Below are positions 47,340 through 56,831 of a stretch of 64,000 bases of DNA, in pieces (the first letter of the stretch is position 1; every line of letters begins with the position of its first letter). The DNA is from Arenibacter sp. ARW7G5Y1 (GTDB lineage Bacteria; Bacteroidota; Bacteroidia; Flavobacteriales; Flavobacteriaceae), in the NCBI RefSeq assembly GCF_003201775.1, contig NZ_QJJZ01000009.1:124001-188000 (forward strand), written 5' to 3'. The position numbers and the translations under genes were made by a program. The notes under the pieces are model-generated. The model was not told where the DNA came from. It worked only from the letters and a program-made list of their open reading frames with translations, and made no database searches.

Positions 47340-47663
47340 ATGTCCAATATTAACTATGGTACAACTAAAAGAATTTACTGGTTTTTAATAATTCTATCGA
47401 TTATAATCGGTTATGTTTTCTATGGTGCTTTGAAAGACCAATTTGGTCTGCCCTTCCTTATTTTTTTCTCGGGTGTCCCTTTCTTTTTATTCGTTACAGG
47501 GAGTTTTGGTTTGATGTGGCCAAAAATTAAACCCGCAGGGGATGAGGTGTATATTAGTCATGCCTTGTTAATAGGGTTTCTTTTTATTGTTCTATTTTTT
47601 ATTCATGTTTGGATTATTTTACCACGTATTTGTCCGGATTTCGGTGCATGCTTAGGTGTTTAA
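47340..47663 (+). CDS. Small three-helix membrane protein
   Basis: This 107-residue protein has three hydrophobic helices, IYWFLIILSIIIGYVFYGAL, FLIFFSGVPFFLFVTGSFGL and HALLIGFLFIVLFFIHVWII. It ends PRICPDFGACLGV with two cysteines. No family is recognised. A near-match to the -7 box (TACTTTTA) is upstream, and the ATG is clear. Confidence 0.7.
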   Translation: MSNINYGTTKRIYWFLIILSIIIGYVFYGALKDQFGLPFLIFFSGVPFFLFVTGSFGLMWPKIKPAGDEVYISHALLIGFLFIVLFFIHVWIILPRICPDFGACLGV

Positions 47664-47856
47664 TTTCAAAATGAGACAACGAAAGAAAACTATAAATAAT
47701 TGAGACTGATTATCTTTTTTATTTGCCGTTTTTGTTTGGTATGTCTTAGTAAAGGAAAGCAGGGAAAGTGAGGGAATGTTGATCTTCTCCCAGCCCACCG
47801 TCTTTAGTATTAGGATGTAATGTACATAATCTCCTGCCCATACAATTTAGTTTGGG

Positions 47857-48410
47857 TCAAACTCTCAATGAGCCCTGGAATCCTCTAGCGGCATAATAGG
47901 AATCTGCACCATTATGATAAATGAATATATGGACATACCTATAATTGGTAAAATGAGCTCCTCCAATTTGTCTAATATTGGTAGGAGTATGTATCCAGTT
48001 AGAGGTTTTTGTATCAAATTTCCCTAGTTTTTGTAGTTTTCTATAGTCTTTCTCGGTTATCATTTGGACTCCCACAGCCATTTCACAGGTATTTTGTTCG
48101 GGCTTGAATTTTTTTTCTGGATTCTTGTGCCCCTTGATCATAGCAGGCACTTCTTATTCCTACGGGACTTTCAGCTGAGCAATCAATAAACGTAATCACC
48201 ACTTGCTTCATCAAAATCCACAACATCTGGTTCACCACTGGTTTTTTCCATTTTTATAAGTGTCCAACGTTTACCTGGGTTGTCAATGAGTTTATTTTCT
48301 ATGGCCTGTCAATCAAGGCTTTTGTGCCGATGCAGGTTTTGATAAAAACGGTCTTTTAAAACTTCCAGTAATGTGGTCCGTTCTTTTGTAGGTAATATCT
48401 TTTTTATCAT
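47857..48410 (-). pseudogene. DUF4256 gene, inactivated by three lesions
   Basis: Reading from the ATG at 48410 gives IKKILPTKERTTLLEVLKDR and RHKSLD, then TGA at 48309-48311 where DUF4256 proteins have Trp. The same frame goes on WTLIKMEKTSGEPDVV. A frameshift near 48187 moves the frame to IDCSAESPVGIRSACYD. A second shift falls at an eight-base A/T run at 48109-48116. After it the reading is EMAVGVQMITEKDYRKLQKL, TSNWIHTPTNIR and the closing GADSYYAARGFQGSLRV, the DUF4256 end. Three lesions make real decay more likely than error. Confidence 0.8.
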
Positions 48411-48528
48411 GAATGGACAAATTTTTAGGGGCCATTAGCTATAGGCGATGGTGAACTCCTTTCAATTTGAAATAAAAATAACCCATTTTCATCATTTTAG
48501 GGATATCTTGGAAAGCTTGGGAATAAAA

Positions 48529-49542
48529 CTATCTTCCATAATCCCCCTGTGCATACGAGGCAACAATACTGCTATTGGGAGTTTTACAATTGTTGGGAAA
48601 ATCAAAGAAATAAATGCAATTGGGCAAACCATTGTTAAAGTCAATTCTCACCCAACCTTGATTGCTACTGCCAAAACCAGAATAACTATAATTGGCCTTT
48701 AAGGATTTAGGTCTCCCTTGGCTGTCTTTGGACATCACCGATACAGCTGAAATACTTCCGGGAGTATAGCGATTGAACGACCAGGTTTTGGATTGGTTGG
48801 TTACAAGGTCATCGATCAACTTATTGAAATCCTGTGATCCCGTAGGTCCTCCAGATTTTTTCATAGTGGCGTATTTACTATGGGCCTCCATGCGGATCGA
48901 GGGTTTGTTCAAGGCAAACAGTTTTAGGTTCTCTTCAAATCTTCGCACCCCGGGACTATTACAGCTGTTTATCTTAAAGATCTGAAGCATATCATTTTTA
49001 AGCCCTTTGGCTTGATGCATTAAATCAACGGAATTCCCCATTGAATTTGGATCCAAGATCATTTCCATGGTGGTACGAAGGGCATCGGATCTCTGGATAT
49101 TTTCAACCTCGGTTTTGGCGTTATACAGATCTGGACGGGCAAAAAGGCCGGTGCCTACCCATTTATATTCTACACAAACCCTACTAAGTACATCTCCATA
49201 TATATTTTTGGAAACCTCCTCCATGGCACAAACCTGTTCCATAATCTCTACCTTGTCCTCTGGGAGGTAGCTGGGACATTGCCTGCCAAAAGCTCTTAGG
49301 TATTGTTCGAAAATCATAAGGAATGGCATGTCCTCGCGTTTTATATCAATATTTTCAAAATGCCCTCTAAAAATATAGTCGTAGAACTCTGCGTTGTATA
49401 AGCCATCTGTATTAAAAACCAACGATTGTGTCTGTGTGTCCTTACTTTCAGAAAGGACGGGAATTGAATGATTAAAGGAGGAAATAATAATAAATAGAAA
49501 ACCTAGGAATAAAATCCGAAAAAAGTAATTGTTTTTCCACAT
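48529..49542 (-). CDS. Secreted hypothetical protein, no recognised family
   Basis: The ATG at 49542 (337 residues) opens a signal-type hydrophobic stretch, IYFF-like FRILFLGFLFIIISSFNHS; the frame is open back to 49608. The mature part has six or more cysteines (GRQCPSYL, EQVCAMEE, SRVCVEYKW, NSCNSPG, GLPNCIYFF, NNCKT) that could form disulfides in the periplasm or outside. The C-terminus is SYAQGDYGR. I do not recognise it. It stands alone next to the DUF4256 pseudogene. Confidence 0.7.
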   Translation of the reverse strand: MWKNNYFFRILFLGFLFIIISSFNHSIPVLSESKDTQTQSLVFNTDGLYNAEFYDYIFRGHFENIDIKREDMPFLMIFEQYLRAFGRQCPSYLPEDKVEIMEQVCAMEEVSKNIYGDVLSRVCVEYKWVGTGLFARPDLYNAKTEVENIQRSDALRTTMEMILDPNSMGNSVDLMHQAKGLKNDMLQIFKINSCNSPGVRRFEENLKLFALNKPSIRMEAHSKYATMKKSGGPTGSQDFNKLIDDLVTNQSKTWSFNRYTPGSISAVSVMSKDSQGRPKSLKANYSYSGFGSSNQGWVRIDFNNGLPNCIYFFDFPNNCKTPNSSIVASYAQGDYGR

Positions 49543-49765
49543 GTGAAACTTTGGTTGTTTTAGACGAAAAGTCAGGGTTAAATTATTGACAACTTGATAA
49601 ATATACAAATTATCATAAATCTAAAAAATGCAATATGTCCTTGTTTTAGTGGGTAGACCATTTTATGCGATTCCAACTTTATAGATATTTAAGCTTTGTT
49701 TTACGGCTTCAATTTTGAACTTCAGGCCTTAGGGATGATCACAGTGGTATACTGTCTTTAATCAA

Positions 49766-50209
49766 TTACAAATTGGAAATATGGTACTTAAATAAAATAT
49801 ACACCCCTTCCTTTGAGATTCCTTCGGATACGGCTTTCCATCCAGATTTTAAATAGAAATTAACACCTAATTTATTTAGTTTCAAACATTTTAATGTAAC
49901 GTCAAAATTGGCCTTTTCAATGACCTTGTCCAATAGCATGGTGCCAATGCCATTACGTTGATAATGGTTCATAATATAAAGATGGTGTAGGAAATTGTCA
50001 GGAAGCCAAACGGAGGCAAAACCCACAATTTCATTTCCAACTTTCGCTACTAAAATGTATTCTCCTTCGGTGTCCCTATTAAACGACGATTTGTTGATAG
50101 ATTCCTTGGTCAACCAAGTAAAGGTGCTAGACCTAACTTCAAAATAAATTTGTTCCAGCCTTTCCCTATCTGTTTCCTCAAAATCCGTTATATCAACTTT
50201 CAAAACCAA
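49766..50209 (-). CDS. GNAT-family N-acetyltransferase
   Basis: This 147-residue protein has the acetyl-CoA-binding region LYIMNHYQRNGIGTMLLDKV and the final strand LNKLGVNFYLKSGWKAVSEG. The start region VDITDFEETDRERLEQIYFE is usual. Acceptor unknown. Confidence 0.85.
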   Translation of the reverse strand: MVLKVDITDFEETDRERLEQIYFEVRSSTFTWLTKESINKSSFNRDTEGEYILVAKVGNEIVGFASVWLPDNFLHHLYIMNHYQRNGIGTMLLDKVIEKANFDVTLKCLKLNKLGVNFYLKSGWKAVSEGISKEGVYILFKYHISNL

Positions 50210-50342
50210 TTGATTGTTTTGTCAAGGTTATTTTCTAAAATCAATACGCCTTATTGTAATGATAATTTTGGGATTATCTTAAGCCCATTTGTAATTATAC
50301 TTTAAAATTCTCTTTTATCCGGTTGTAGACCTTAGCCCTGTA

Positions 50343-51572
50343 TTATCCAATACTCCTAAGAGTGCTATTTTTATTTTCCTTCTTTAAAGAACGCATGAAC
50401 AGCAAAATAAATACTGCACTGGACAATGCCACTAGGGTAATTATATGCCAGGTATACCTATATCCTAGATTGGCAACTAGATTCATTCCAATGCTGTGTC
50501 CAAAAATGTGGGCTATGGAGAACGAAATGGAGTAATAGGCCATGTATTGTCCTTGGTTTCCTTTTACGGATCTATTAAGGGCCAAGGAATTGGAGAATGG
50601 AAAGACGATCATTTCTCCAAAAGATATAAGAATCATTCCAATAATTAAGGCACCTATCCATCCAATAAAATTGATTACAATGAAGCTCATAGCCGTTAAT
50701 AACACCCCAATGAGGATGAGTTTGGACATACTGTTTTTACTGCTTTCCAACCATTTGATCAATGGCATTTCAAAAATAAAAACAAGAAAGCCATTTAAGC
50801 CCAGAAGCAGGCCGATCTCTGCTTCTGACAAAGAATGTACATCTTTGTAAAAAATGGGTAGAGTGGATAACAATTGAAAGAATGCCAACCCAAACAAGGT
50901 CATTGCGGCCAAGAGAATCATAAAAGCCTTATCCGTGTATGCCTCTGCCGGATTTGCCACCTTTACTTGCTCTATAACCTTGGCTTTTTTGGGGTTGAGA
51001 ATCTTCAATAATAACATACCGGCAATAAAACAGGTAAGGCCATCTATCCAAAACAATCCTCCGTAACCTAGGGCAAATATAATAAGGCCCCCCAAGGCAG
51101 GTCCCGCAGAAAACCCCAAATTTATGGCCAATCTTATCAGCGTTATGGAGCGCGTTCTGTTTTCCGGTTTGCTATATGAACTCAATGCCACAAACATGGC
51201 CGGTCTGAACATATCTGCAATGGCCATTAAAACAAAAACCCCTACACAAAAACCAACATATGATGTAATATACTGAAGTAGGATGAAGGAGATTCCTGAA
51301 GCCAAGAGGCTTATTGCCATAACCTTATAATAGCCTATTCTGTCCGTTAATTCTCCCCCCAACCAGGAACCAACTACAGACCCCATGCCAAAGAGTGCCA
51401 TGATCCAGCCTACCTCCCAAAGGCTAAAATCCAAACTTTGGGTTAGATATAGGGATAGAAAAGGTATAACCATGGTACCTGCCCTGTTAATAAGTGTAAT
51501 AAGTGCCAGCCACCAAACTTCCCTGGATAGTCCATCAAAGGTGTTAAAATAATTAAATAATAGTCTTTTCAT
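50343..51572 (-). CDS. Major facilitator superfamily (DHA-type) transporter
   Basis: This 409-residue protein has 12 predicted helices. The MFS motif between helices 2 and 3 is GGELTDRIGYYKVM. The N-terminus is FDGLSREVWWLALITLINRA. The second half is more hydrophobic and starts near AYTDKAFMILLAAM. It is probably a drug or metabolite exporter. It stands alone. Confidence 0.88.
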   Translation of the reverse strand: MKRLLFNYFNTFDGLSREVWWLALITLINRAGTMVIPFLSLYLTQSLDFSLWEVGWIMALFGMGSVVGSWLGGELTDRIGYYKVMAISLLASGISFILLQYITSYVGFCVGVFVLMAIADMFRPAMFVALSSYSKPENRTRSITLIRLAINLGFSAGPALGGLIIFALGYGGLFWIDGLTCFIAGMLLLKILNPKKAKVIEQVKVANPAEAYTDKAFMILLAAMTLFGLAFFQLLSTLPIFYKDVHSLSEAEIGLLLGLNGFLVFIFEMPLIKWLESSKNSMSKLILIGVLLTAMSFIVINFIGWIGALIIGMILISFGEMIVFPFSNSLALNRSVKGNQGQYMAYYSISFSIAHIFGHSIGMNLVANLGYRYTWHIITLVALSSAVFILLFMRSLKKENKNSTLRSIG

Positions 51573-51879
51573 TTAAACATTTCCTTTTTGATCCCACTTG
51601 GTATAATTGCACCTTCCACTATTGGTGATGGATATGGCATAATTGTTACAGATTCCCGGCCTATTCTATAAATATGATTTCGTGTTCAACGCGAATCCTG
51701 TTTTAGTACCTAGCTAATATTATTTTAAATTCATTGTTGGGAGATTCCGGGTTTTCCATGGATTGGATTACCAAAAAATCGTTCCATAACCTTAACCTTT
51801 TCATTCACCTAGATGAAAATAATAGCTAAAGTTGCGTGAAAGTGGTTAATTAGTATTATCCCAGATAAACTGTACACAT
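51573..51879. other. Intergenic region, 307 bp
   Basis: I see no gene, repeat or RNA that I can support. It holds the MFS gene promoter and the 3' end of the CHMI-like gene. Confidence 0.4.
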
Positions 51880-52227
51880 TTACCCTACCATTGATTTATT
51901 ATAGTAGGTGGCTTTCTCAAAATCCCGGATGTTCATAGAAATAATGGGAACTTCTGGAAGCAATGATTTCAATTCGGAAACTATTTTTTTTGATAAATCA
52001 TTTTTTTCGGGAATGCTTCTTCCTTCCATAATATTGGCGAAAACGTGTATAAAGTCGCCCCTGGTATTACCTATCGTATAATATTCAAAGGGATTGATCC
52101 TTACCTTGATGTCCCCTTCTTCGAAAAGACCGGATGCTTCAGCGGTATTATAAACTATCTGAATGATTTCGTTAGGAGCCTTTTTGTTTAAAATGTTTTG
52201 CGAGCAATCAATTACAAAGTGTGGCAT
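51880..52227 (-). CDS. 5-carboxymethyl-2-hydroxymuconate isomerase-like (tautomerase superfamily)
   Basis: This 115-residue protein begins MPHFVIDCSQNI, with Pro2 (the N-terminal catalytic proline after Met removal) as in CHMI/HpcD. The RINPFEYYTIGN and FIHVFANIMEGR stretches fit the family. It would tautomerise an aromatic-ring-fission product. It is the last gene of the cyclase-nitroreductase cluster, with an 82-bp gap before it. Confidence 0.8.
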   Translation of the reverse strand: MPHFVIDCSQNILNKKAPNEIIQIVYNTAEASGLFEEGDIKVRINPFEYYTIGNTRGDFIHVFANIMEGRSIPEKNDLSKKIVSELKSLLPEVPIISMNIRDFEKATYYNKSMVG

Positions 52228-52309
52228 ATTATAATTTCTTAGTGAGTTTTAAGCAAGTCCAACTTAATAAGGGAGTTGGACTTGCCATTCTTTTTTTAAT
52301 TCTATCCCG

Positions 52310-52939
52310 TTAGGCGATTTGGAATAATTCTTCCTTGGTCTTCCTTACTTTTAACCTATTCTGGGTTTTATCGGAAACAGATCTATACCCTACGGGAGCT
52401 ATCACCACTGCATTAAGTCCCTGTTCATCCAATCCCAATATTTGATTGTAGGCATGGTTGTCAAAACCTTCCATGGGGCAGGCGTCTATTTTCAGCTCTG
52501 CACAGGCAATAAGAAGGTTGTTCATGGCCAGATAGGTTTGCTTTTCCGACCAGCTTTTTCGTTCCTCTGCCGACATCTTGCCGATGCTCGTCTTGATGGA
52601 TTCCCCGTATTGTTTTATCCCATTGGAAGAATTGCCCTGTATAGTGATAATTCGTTCTACATAATCGTCTACATGCCTGTCATAATCTAGGGTGTAATTA
52701 CAAAAAACGAATAGTTGGGAGGCGTCGGTAATTTGCGATTGATCCCAAGAGGCCTTTCTAAGTGCAGCCCTGATTTCATCGTTTTCAATGATCAATACTT
52801 TATAAAGTTGAAGGCCGTAGGAAGATACGGAAAGCCTTATGGCTTCTTTTAGAAATTCCAAGTCTTGCTTGCTTACTTTTTTTTGGGGGTCGAACATTTT
52901 GGTGGCATATCGCCAATTTAGATGATCAATTAAATTCAT
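52310..52939 (-). CDS. Nitroreductase-family NAD(P)H oxidoreductase
   Basis: This 209-residue protein shows the NfsB/YdgI-type fold: LNWRYATKMFDPQKKVSKQD, SVSSYGLQLYKVLIIEN, QTYLAMNNLLIACAELKIDA and PMEGFDN. It would be an FMN enzyme reducing nitro groups or quinones. It follows the GNAT gene after 11 bp on the minus strand. Confidence 0.9.
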   Translation of the reverse strand: MNLIDHLNWRYATKMFDPQKKVSKQDLEFLKEAIRLSVSSYGLQLYKVLIIENDEIRAALRKASWDQSQITDASQLFVFCNYTLDYDRHVDDYVERIITIQGNSSNGIKQYGESIKTSIGKMSAEERKSWSEKQTYLAMNNLLIACAELKIDACPMEGFDNHAYNQILGLDEQGLNAVVIAPVGYRSVSDKTQNRLKVRKTKEELFQIA

Positions 52940-52950
52940 TGTATACTGTT

Positions 52951-53667
52951 TTAATGTTTTACAAAATTCTGAATAAGGAAATCTTCTTGAAATCCTGTTT
53001 TTAGATATAGTCCTTTTGCCATGGAAGACGCTTGTAGGGTGGCATATTTTGCGCCTTGCTGATTCGCCAGGTACAAGACATGGTTCAGTAGATCTGCTGC
53101 ATATCCCTTTCGTCTATGTTTGGGGGCCACCCCTATGGAATGGATACCGGCCGTGTTGGGTGTATCCCTATAAAGAACAGCGGTCCCGATAGCTTGGGAT
53201 CTATGGTTTCCTATGAAGTATTCCACTTGCTCCATGGTGAGTTCTACTGTTTTAGGATCTATAAAATATCCAAAAGCCTTAAGGAAAAGTTGGGACCATA
53301 GGGCAGCGGAGCTAGCGTTGGTCACCTTTTCGAAATTTAGTCCACTGACTTTAAAGGTGGCATCCTTCAGTTGAATGGACATAGCGGACAATTCACTTTT
53401 TATATAGAAATCATGGGAATTAAATAGTTTTTCCTGTGCCATATTTTTCCATATGGGAATGGTGATGCCAGCCATATCATTACTATTTTTTACTTTCTGT
53501 AACATCTTTTTAGTAGGGGGGCTATGAAACCATATCCTATTTGGCCATCCCGATTTCGCCACCGTGCTGATGGCGTAATTTTCATTGCTATAGAACCGGC
53601 CATTGGCCTTACCTGCCAGGCTCCAAAGACTCGTTAGGTTCTTTATATTGTCTTCAGTTAAATCCAT
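52951..53667 (-). CDS. GNAT-family N-acetyltransferase
   Basis: This 238-residue protein has a GNAT C-terminal half: GTAVLYRDTPNTAGIHSIGV, APKHRRKGYAADLLNHVLYL (acetyl-CoA loop), ATLQASSMAKGLYLKTGFQE. The N-terminal half is unusual. It lies 5 bp after the YdcZ gene and 11 bp before the nitroreductase gene, so it belongs to the same operon. Acceptor unknown. Confidence 0.85.
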   Translation of the reverse strand: MDLTEDNIKNLTSLWSLAGKANGRFYSNENYAISTVAKSGWPNRIWFHSPPTKKMLQKVKNSNDMAGITIPIWKNMAQEKLFNSHDFYIKSELSAMSIQLKDATFKVSGLNFEKVTNASSAALWSQLFLKAFGYFIDPKTVELTMEQVEYFIGNHRSQAIGTAVLYRDTPNTAGIHSIGVAPKHRRKGYAADLLNHVLYLANQQGAKYATLQASSMAKGLYLKTGFQEDFLIQNFVKH

Positions 53668-53672
53668 ATTCC

Positions 53673-54119
53673 TTAATATTTTATGAGTATTATGCCCAGG
53701 GTCATCACTATCATTCCCATAATTTTTTTAAGGGTCATGGGTTCAAATGGCATTCCAAACCAGCCAAAATGGCCGGCTATGGCCGCAAAAATTATTTGAC
53801 CACTAAGTCCAAAAATTACCGCTGTAGAAATGCCAATACGGGGAATTATGTAATAAAAGAGTGTTACCGCCAAGAAACTTAAAGCCCCTCCTGTGAACCA
53901 CATATAGGCGGGAATAGATTGTATTTGGGCTGTACTGGGAAGATCCCGAACGGTCATACATACTGCAAATATTGTACAACTCGCACTCATGATCAAAGCT
54001 GCCGAGGTGGCCAATAAAGTATTGTTTAAAAGTATTCCGAGCCTAGCATTGATTCCACCTTGGATTACGACCAAAACACCCACCGAAAACGAAAGGATTA
54101 ATAGTGACAAATTGTTCAT
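53673..54119 (-). CDS. DMT-family YdcZ-type membrane transporter
   Basis: This 148-residue protein has four to five helices typical of the YdcZ (DUF606) family: LSLLILSFSVGVLVVIQGGI, NARLGILLNNTLLATSAALI, WFTGGALSFLAVTLFYYIIP and IGISTAVIFGLSGQIIFAAI. It may act as a dimer. It follows the cyclase-family gene after 3 bp and precedes the GNAT gene by 5 bp. Confidence 0.88.
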   Translation of the reverse strand: MNNLSLLILSFSVGVLVVIQGGINARLGILLNNTLLATSAALIMSASCTIFAVCMTVRDLPSTAQIQSIPAYMWFTGGALSFLAVTLFYYIIPRIGISTAVIFGLSGQIIFAAIAGHFGWFGMPFEPMTLKKIMGMIVMTLGIILIKY

Positions 54120-54122
54120 GGC

Positions 54123-55103
54123 TTACTTCTTTGTATTTATTGGAATGGCTATTGGCCGCATTGGGGATCCACTTGCACCCCTCAATTTTAAAGATGTTGC
54201 AATGAATGCAAATTCATAGACCTGATCTTTGGACAACTCCTCCAGAAATAGTTGTTCAATGAACATTACCCCTTTTTCGGCAAGTAGATAGGTGTGGACA
54301 GGTACCCAATTGTCTTCCCGTTCCGGGGGGAATGCCTCAAAACTAAGGTTGTCGGCACCCAAGAGCATAATTTCTTGCTCTTCTACCAACCACTTAACGG
54401 CCTCCAGGCCAATACCTGGATAGTTGTCTAGGTAGTGCGGGGCATCATCATAAAACTTGGCTTGGCCAGTTCTGATTAAAACTACATCTCCCTTTTTTAG
54501 CTTTATATCCTGTTTTTCCAAGGTGAGCTGTAGGTCTTGGGAGGTGATGTGATGGTTTTTTGGAAGTGGCCCTGTGGCAGCCGCCACATCCAAGAGTACA
54601 CCTCTGGCAATAATTGGTGGAATGGTTTCTGCTCCGGTCTTCTTCCAGCCCTTATTACCAAGGTATTCTTCCGGGGTAAAACCGTTCCATATTTTTCCAT
54701 TAAGACCAAAATGGTTCAAGGCATCTATATGTGTACCCATATGGGTGTACATGGAGATGGCATCCCCGGTATAACTTACTTTTTTGTTCATTTCAGCTCC
54801 TAGGCCATTGGGATTGTCCACTATGGTGCCATGTGGTGTATGGGTTAACCAATACTGGTATCCAGGATCTCCCAAAGAATGAAAACTGGGCATCCCAACA
54901 AAGTAATCTACACTTAGATCGTAGGTTTTTCCAATGTAAATTTTGGATAGTACCTGAAGCTTAGAAGCTTCCGTCATCATATTTAGGGTACCAATTTCAT
55001 CCTGTGGTCCCCAAGGACTTGTACCAACTGTTTCTTGATCTTGCCCTCTTGCCAAAAATTGAAAAAAGAGCAGAATTGCAATAAAAATTTTTGTTCTTTT
55101 CAT
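54123..55103 (-). CDS. Cyclase-family metal-dependent hydrolase (kynurenine formamidase/isatin hydrolase type), secreted
   Basis: This 326-residue protein has a signal peptide (MKRTKIFIAILLFFQFLARG). The metal-binding motif MYTHMGTHIDALNHFG matches H-x-G-T-H-x-D of the cyclase family. DVVLIRTGQAKFYDD and GADNLSFEAFPP also fit. The enzyme would hydrolyse an amide or lactam such as isatin or formylkynurenine, in the periplasm given the leader. It is the first gene of the cluster and lies 70 bp downstream of a Crp/Fnr regulator. Confidence 0.88.
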   Translation of the reverse strand: MKRTKIFIAILLFFQFLARGQDQETVGTSPWGPQDEIGTLNMMTEASKLQVLSKIYIGKTYDLSVDYFVGMPSFHSLGDPGYQYWLTHTPHGTIVDNPNGLGAEMNKKVSYTGDAISMYTHMGTHIDALNHFGLNGKIWNGFTPEEYLGNKGWKKTGAETIPPIIARGVLLDVAAATGPLPKNHHITSQDLQLTLEKQDIKLKKGDVVLIRTGQAKFYDDAPHYLDNYPGIGLEAVKWLVEEQEIMLLGADNLSFEAFPPEREDNWVPVHTYLLAEKGVMFIEQLFLEELSKDQVYEFAFIATSLKLRGASGSPMRPIAIPINTKK

Positions 55104-55173
55104 GGTTTATAATATTTGTTTGTGCAAATATTAAAACCATGTGGAAGTATTCCATTAAGGTATCTTAAGAAGG

Positions 55174-55752
55174 CTAATGACCCCTTATATTTTTCCGGAT
55201 AGAGCTTAGGTGTTCCGGGGTAACCCCCAAGTAGGAGGCCAGCATATATTGTGGAATCTGTTGTTCAATGTCTCGATAACGTACTATAAAATCAAGGTAT
55301 CGTTGTTCAGCGGACTGACTCATATTATTGATCGTTCTTTCCTGTAGGGCTACATAGCCGTTCTGTGTTTTGATACGAAAAAATCTATCCATCATATGGA
55401 TTTTATCAAAGAGTTCATTTAATCTGTCCCTATGTATTTGCAGCACGGTACTCTCAGATATGGCTTGGATAAAGAAAGTGGCAGGTTTTTGGGTGAGATA
55501 GGCATACAAGTCATTGATCCACCATCCACTTATCCCAAATTGTAGAATATGTTCAGCACCCAATTCATCTAGGTTATAAAGTTTTACACATCCGTGGGAA
55601 ATAAACCGCATATGATTGCAGGGTTCCCCACTTTGTAGCAAATATTGTTTTCTGTTGAGAGTTATAGGTTCAAACGATTTCTGGATCAACTTGGATTCAT
55701 CTTCGGTAATGGGGACCAATTCCCTAATATTTCCAATAAGCAGGTCATACAT
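55174..55752 (-). CDS. Crp/Fnr-family transcriptional regulator
   Basis: This 192-residue protein has a cyclic-nucleotide-binding-like beta roll (LNRKQYLLQSGEPCNHMRFI, GCVKLYNLDELGAEHILQFG) and a C-terminal helix-turn-helix (QQIPQYMLASYLGVTPEHLS, SIRKNIRG). No FNR-type Cys cluster. It lies upstream of the cyclase-family gene on the same strand and probably controls that cluster. Its ligand is unknown. Confidence 0.9.
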   Translation of the reverse strand: MYDLLIGNIRELVPITEDESKLIQKSFEPITLNRKQYLLQSGEPCNHMRFISHGCVKLYNLDELGAEHILQFGISGWWINDLYAYLTQKPATFFIQAISESTVLQIHRDRLNELFDKIHMMDRFFRIKTQNGYVALQERTINNMSQSAEQRYLDFIVRYRDIEQQIPQYMLASYLGVTPEHLSSIRKNIRGH

Positions 55753-56191
55753 TATTCGTAGGTTGGATTATTCCGAAATAGTTTTCCGTTTAAAATTCGA
55801 AAAAAAATCCGTTCGACACAAGATATGGCCTATTTTCTTGACCCCTATCAATATATTTAATTGCCACTTGAGTAAAAATAATACAGCTTGTATGGAATTT
55901 AGGAATATTGACTTTTGCTCTTTATTAAATCGTATTTGGATTTTTGGGTATGCAATTCGCACAAATTCCAAAAATTATTGGAACTTTGTTCTAATCGGTT
56001 GGCATGGAATATCTTTATGGTGGTTTGTTAAAATAATTATGAGGCCTATTTTGTGGAAGGAAGAATAAGGGGGGACTGCCCATGGGGATCTCCCATTCGT
56101 CCTTTGGTTTTAGGCAAGTGGACATAAAAAAGAGAAAAGTGATACCAGTGGAAAGTAGATTTTCGGGGAATATATTAAGTAATTTAGGGTA
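55753..56191. other. Intergenic region between the Crp/Fnr and DUF7010-like genes
   Basis: This 439-bp AT-rich stretch has weak open frames on both strands (for example 55768-55971 minus and 55616-56068 plus) with no family signal. I call none of them. Confidence 0.4.
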
Positions 56192-56731
56192 ATGGAGACA
56201 TTGGAACAGCAACGTCGGGAATTTTCAAAAGGCCCCTTTTTGGCAACCCCAATTTCAGGTTTGATAGCTTGGTTGCTGGTGGCCATATCCGGTATTTTTT
56301 TTTCTGATAGGGTAACGGTTTGGGTGCTTTTTATAGCAACAGGTAGCATTGTGTATTTGGCATTGTTTATTTCAAAATTTACGGGTGAGAATTTTATGGA
56401 CAGGAATAAGCCTAAGAATGTTTTTGACGGTTTATTCTTTTTTTCCGTTGCACAGGCCGTTTTGGTCTACGCTATAGCCATTCCTTTTTTCTTGACCGAC
56501 TATACTTCCTTGCCCTTGTCCGTTGGCATATTGACAGGAACCATGTGGTTACCTTTTTCCTGGATCATTCAGCATTGGATAGGCATTGTACACGCCATAG
56601 TAAGAACAGTGAGTATTGTGATTCTGTGGTATGTTTTTCCCGACCTGCGATTTGTGGTCATCCCCTTGGTAATAGTGGTTATATACGTTGCAACCCTTGT
56701 TGTTTTAAATAATAGAAAGAAAATGATCTAA
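56192..56731 (+). CDS. DUF7010-type membrane protein
   Basis: This 179-residue protein has about five to six hydrophobic helices (ISGLIAWLLVAISGIFF, VWVLFIATGSIVYLALFI, VAQAVLVYAIAIPFFL, VIPLVIVVIYVATLVVL). The N-terminus METLEQQRREFSKGPFLATP and W-x-I-Q-H-W-I-G match DUF7010 as I remember it. Function unknown. A membrane protein with confidence; the family name is less sure. Confidence 0.75.
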   Translation: METLEQQRREFSKGPFLATPISGLIAWLLVAISGIFFSDRVTVWVLFIATGSIVYLALFISKFTGENFMDRNKPKNVFDGLFFFSVAQAVLVYAIAIPFFLTDYTSLPLSVGILTGTMWLPFSWIIQHWIGIVHAIVRTVSIVILWYVFPDLRFVVIPLVIVVIYVATLVVLNNRKKMI

Positions 56732-56831
56732 ATTGTTATAGCTCATGGCAGTTCAATTTATTGGGCATGAGTTTTATGGTTTGGGTTATTGCAGTAGGTT
56801 TGCTTATGGTCCGTTAATAGTACAATAATGA

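Noticed and set aside
55616-56068. Plus-strand 150-residue frame
   Set aside because: It overlaps the Crp/Fnr gene antisense and shows no domain or composition typical of a gene.
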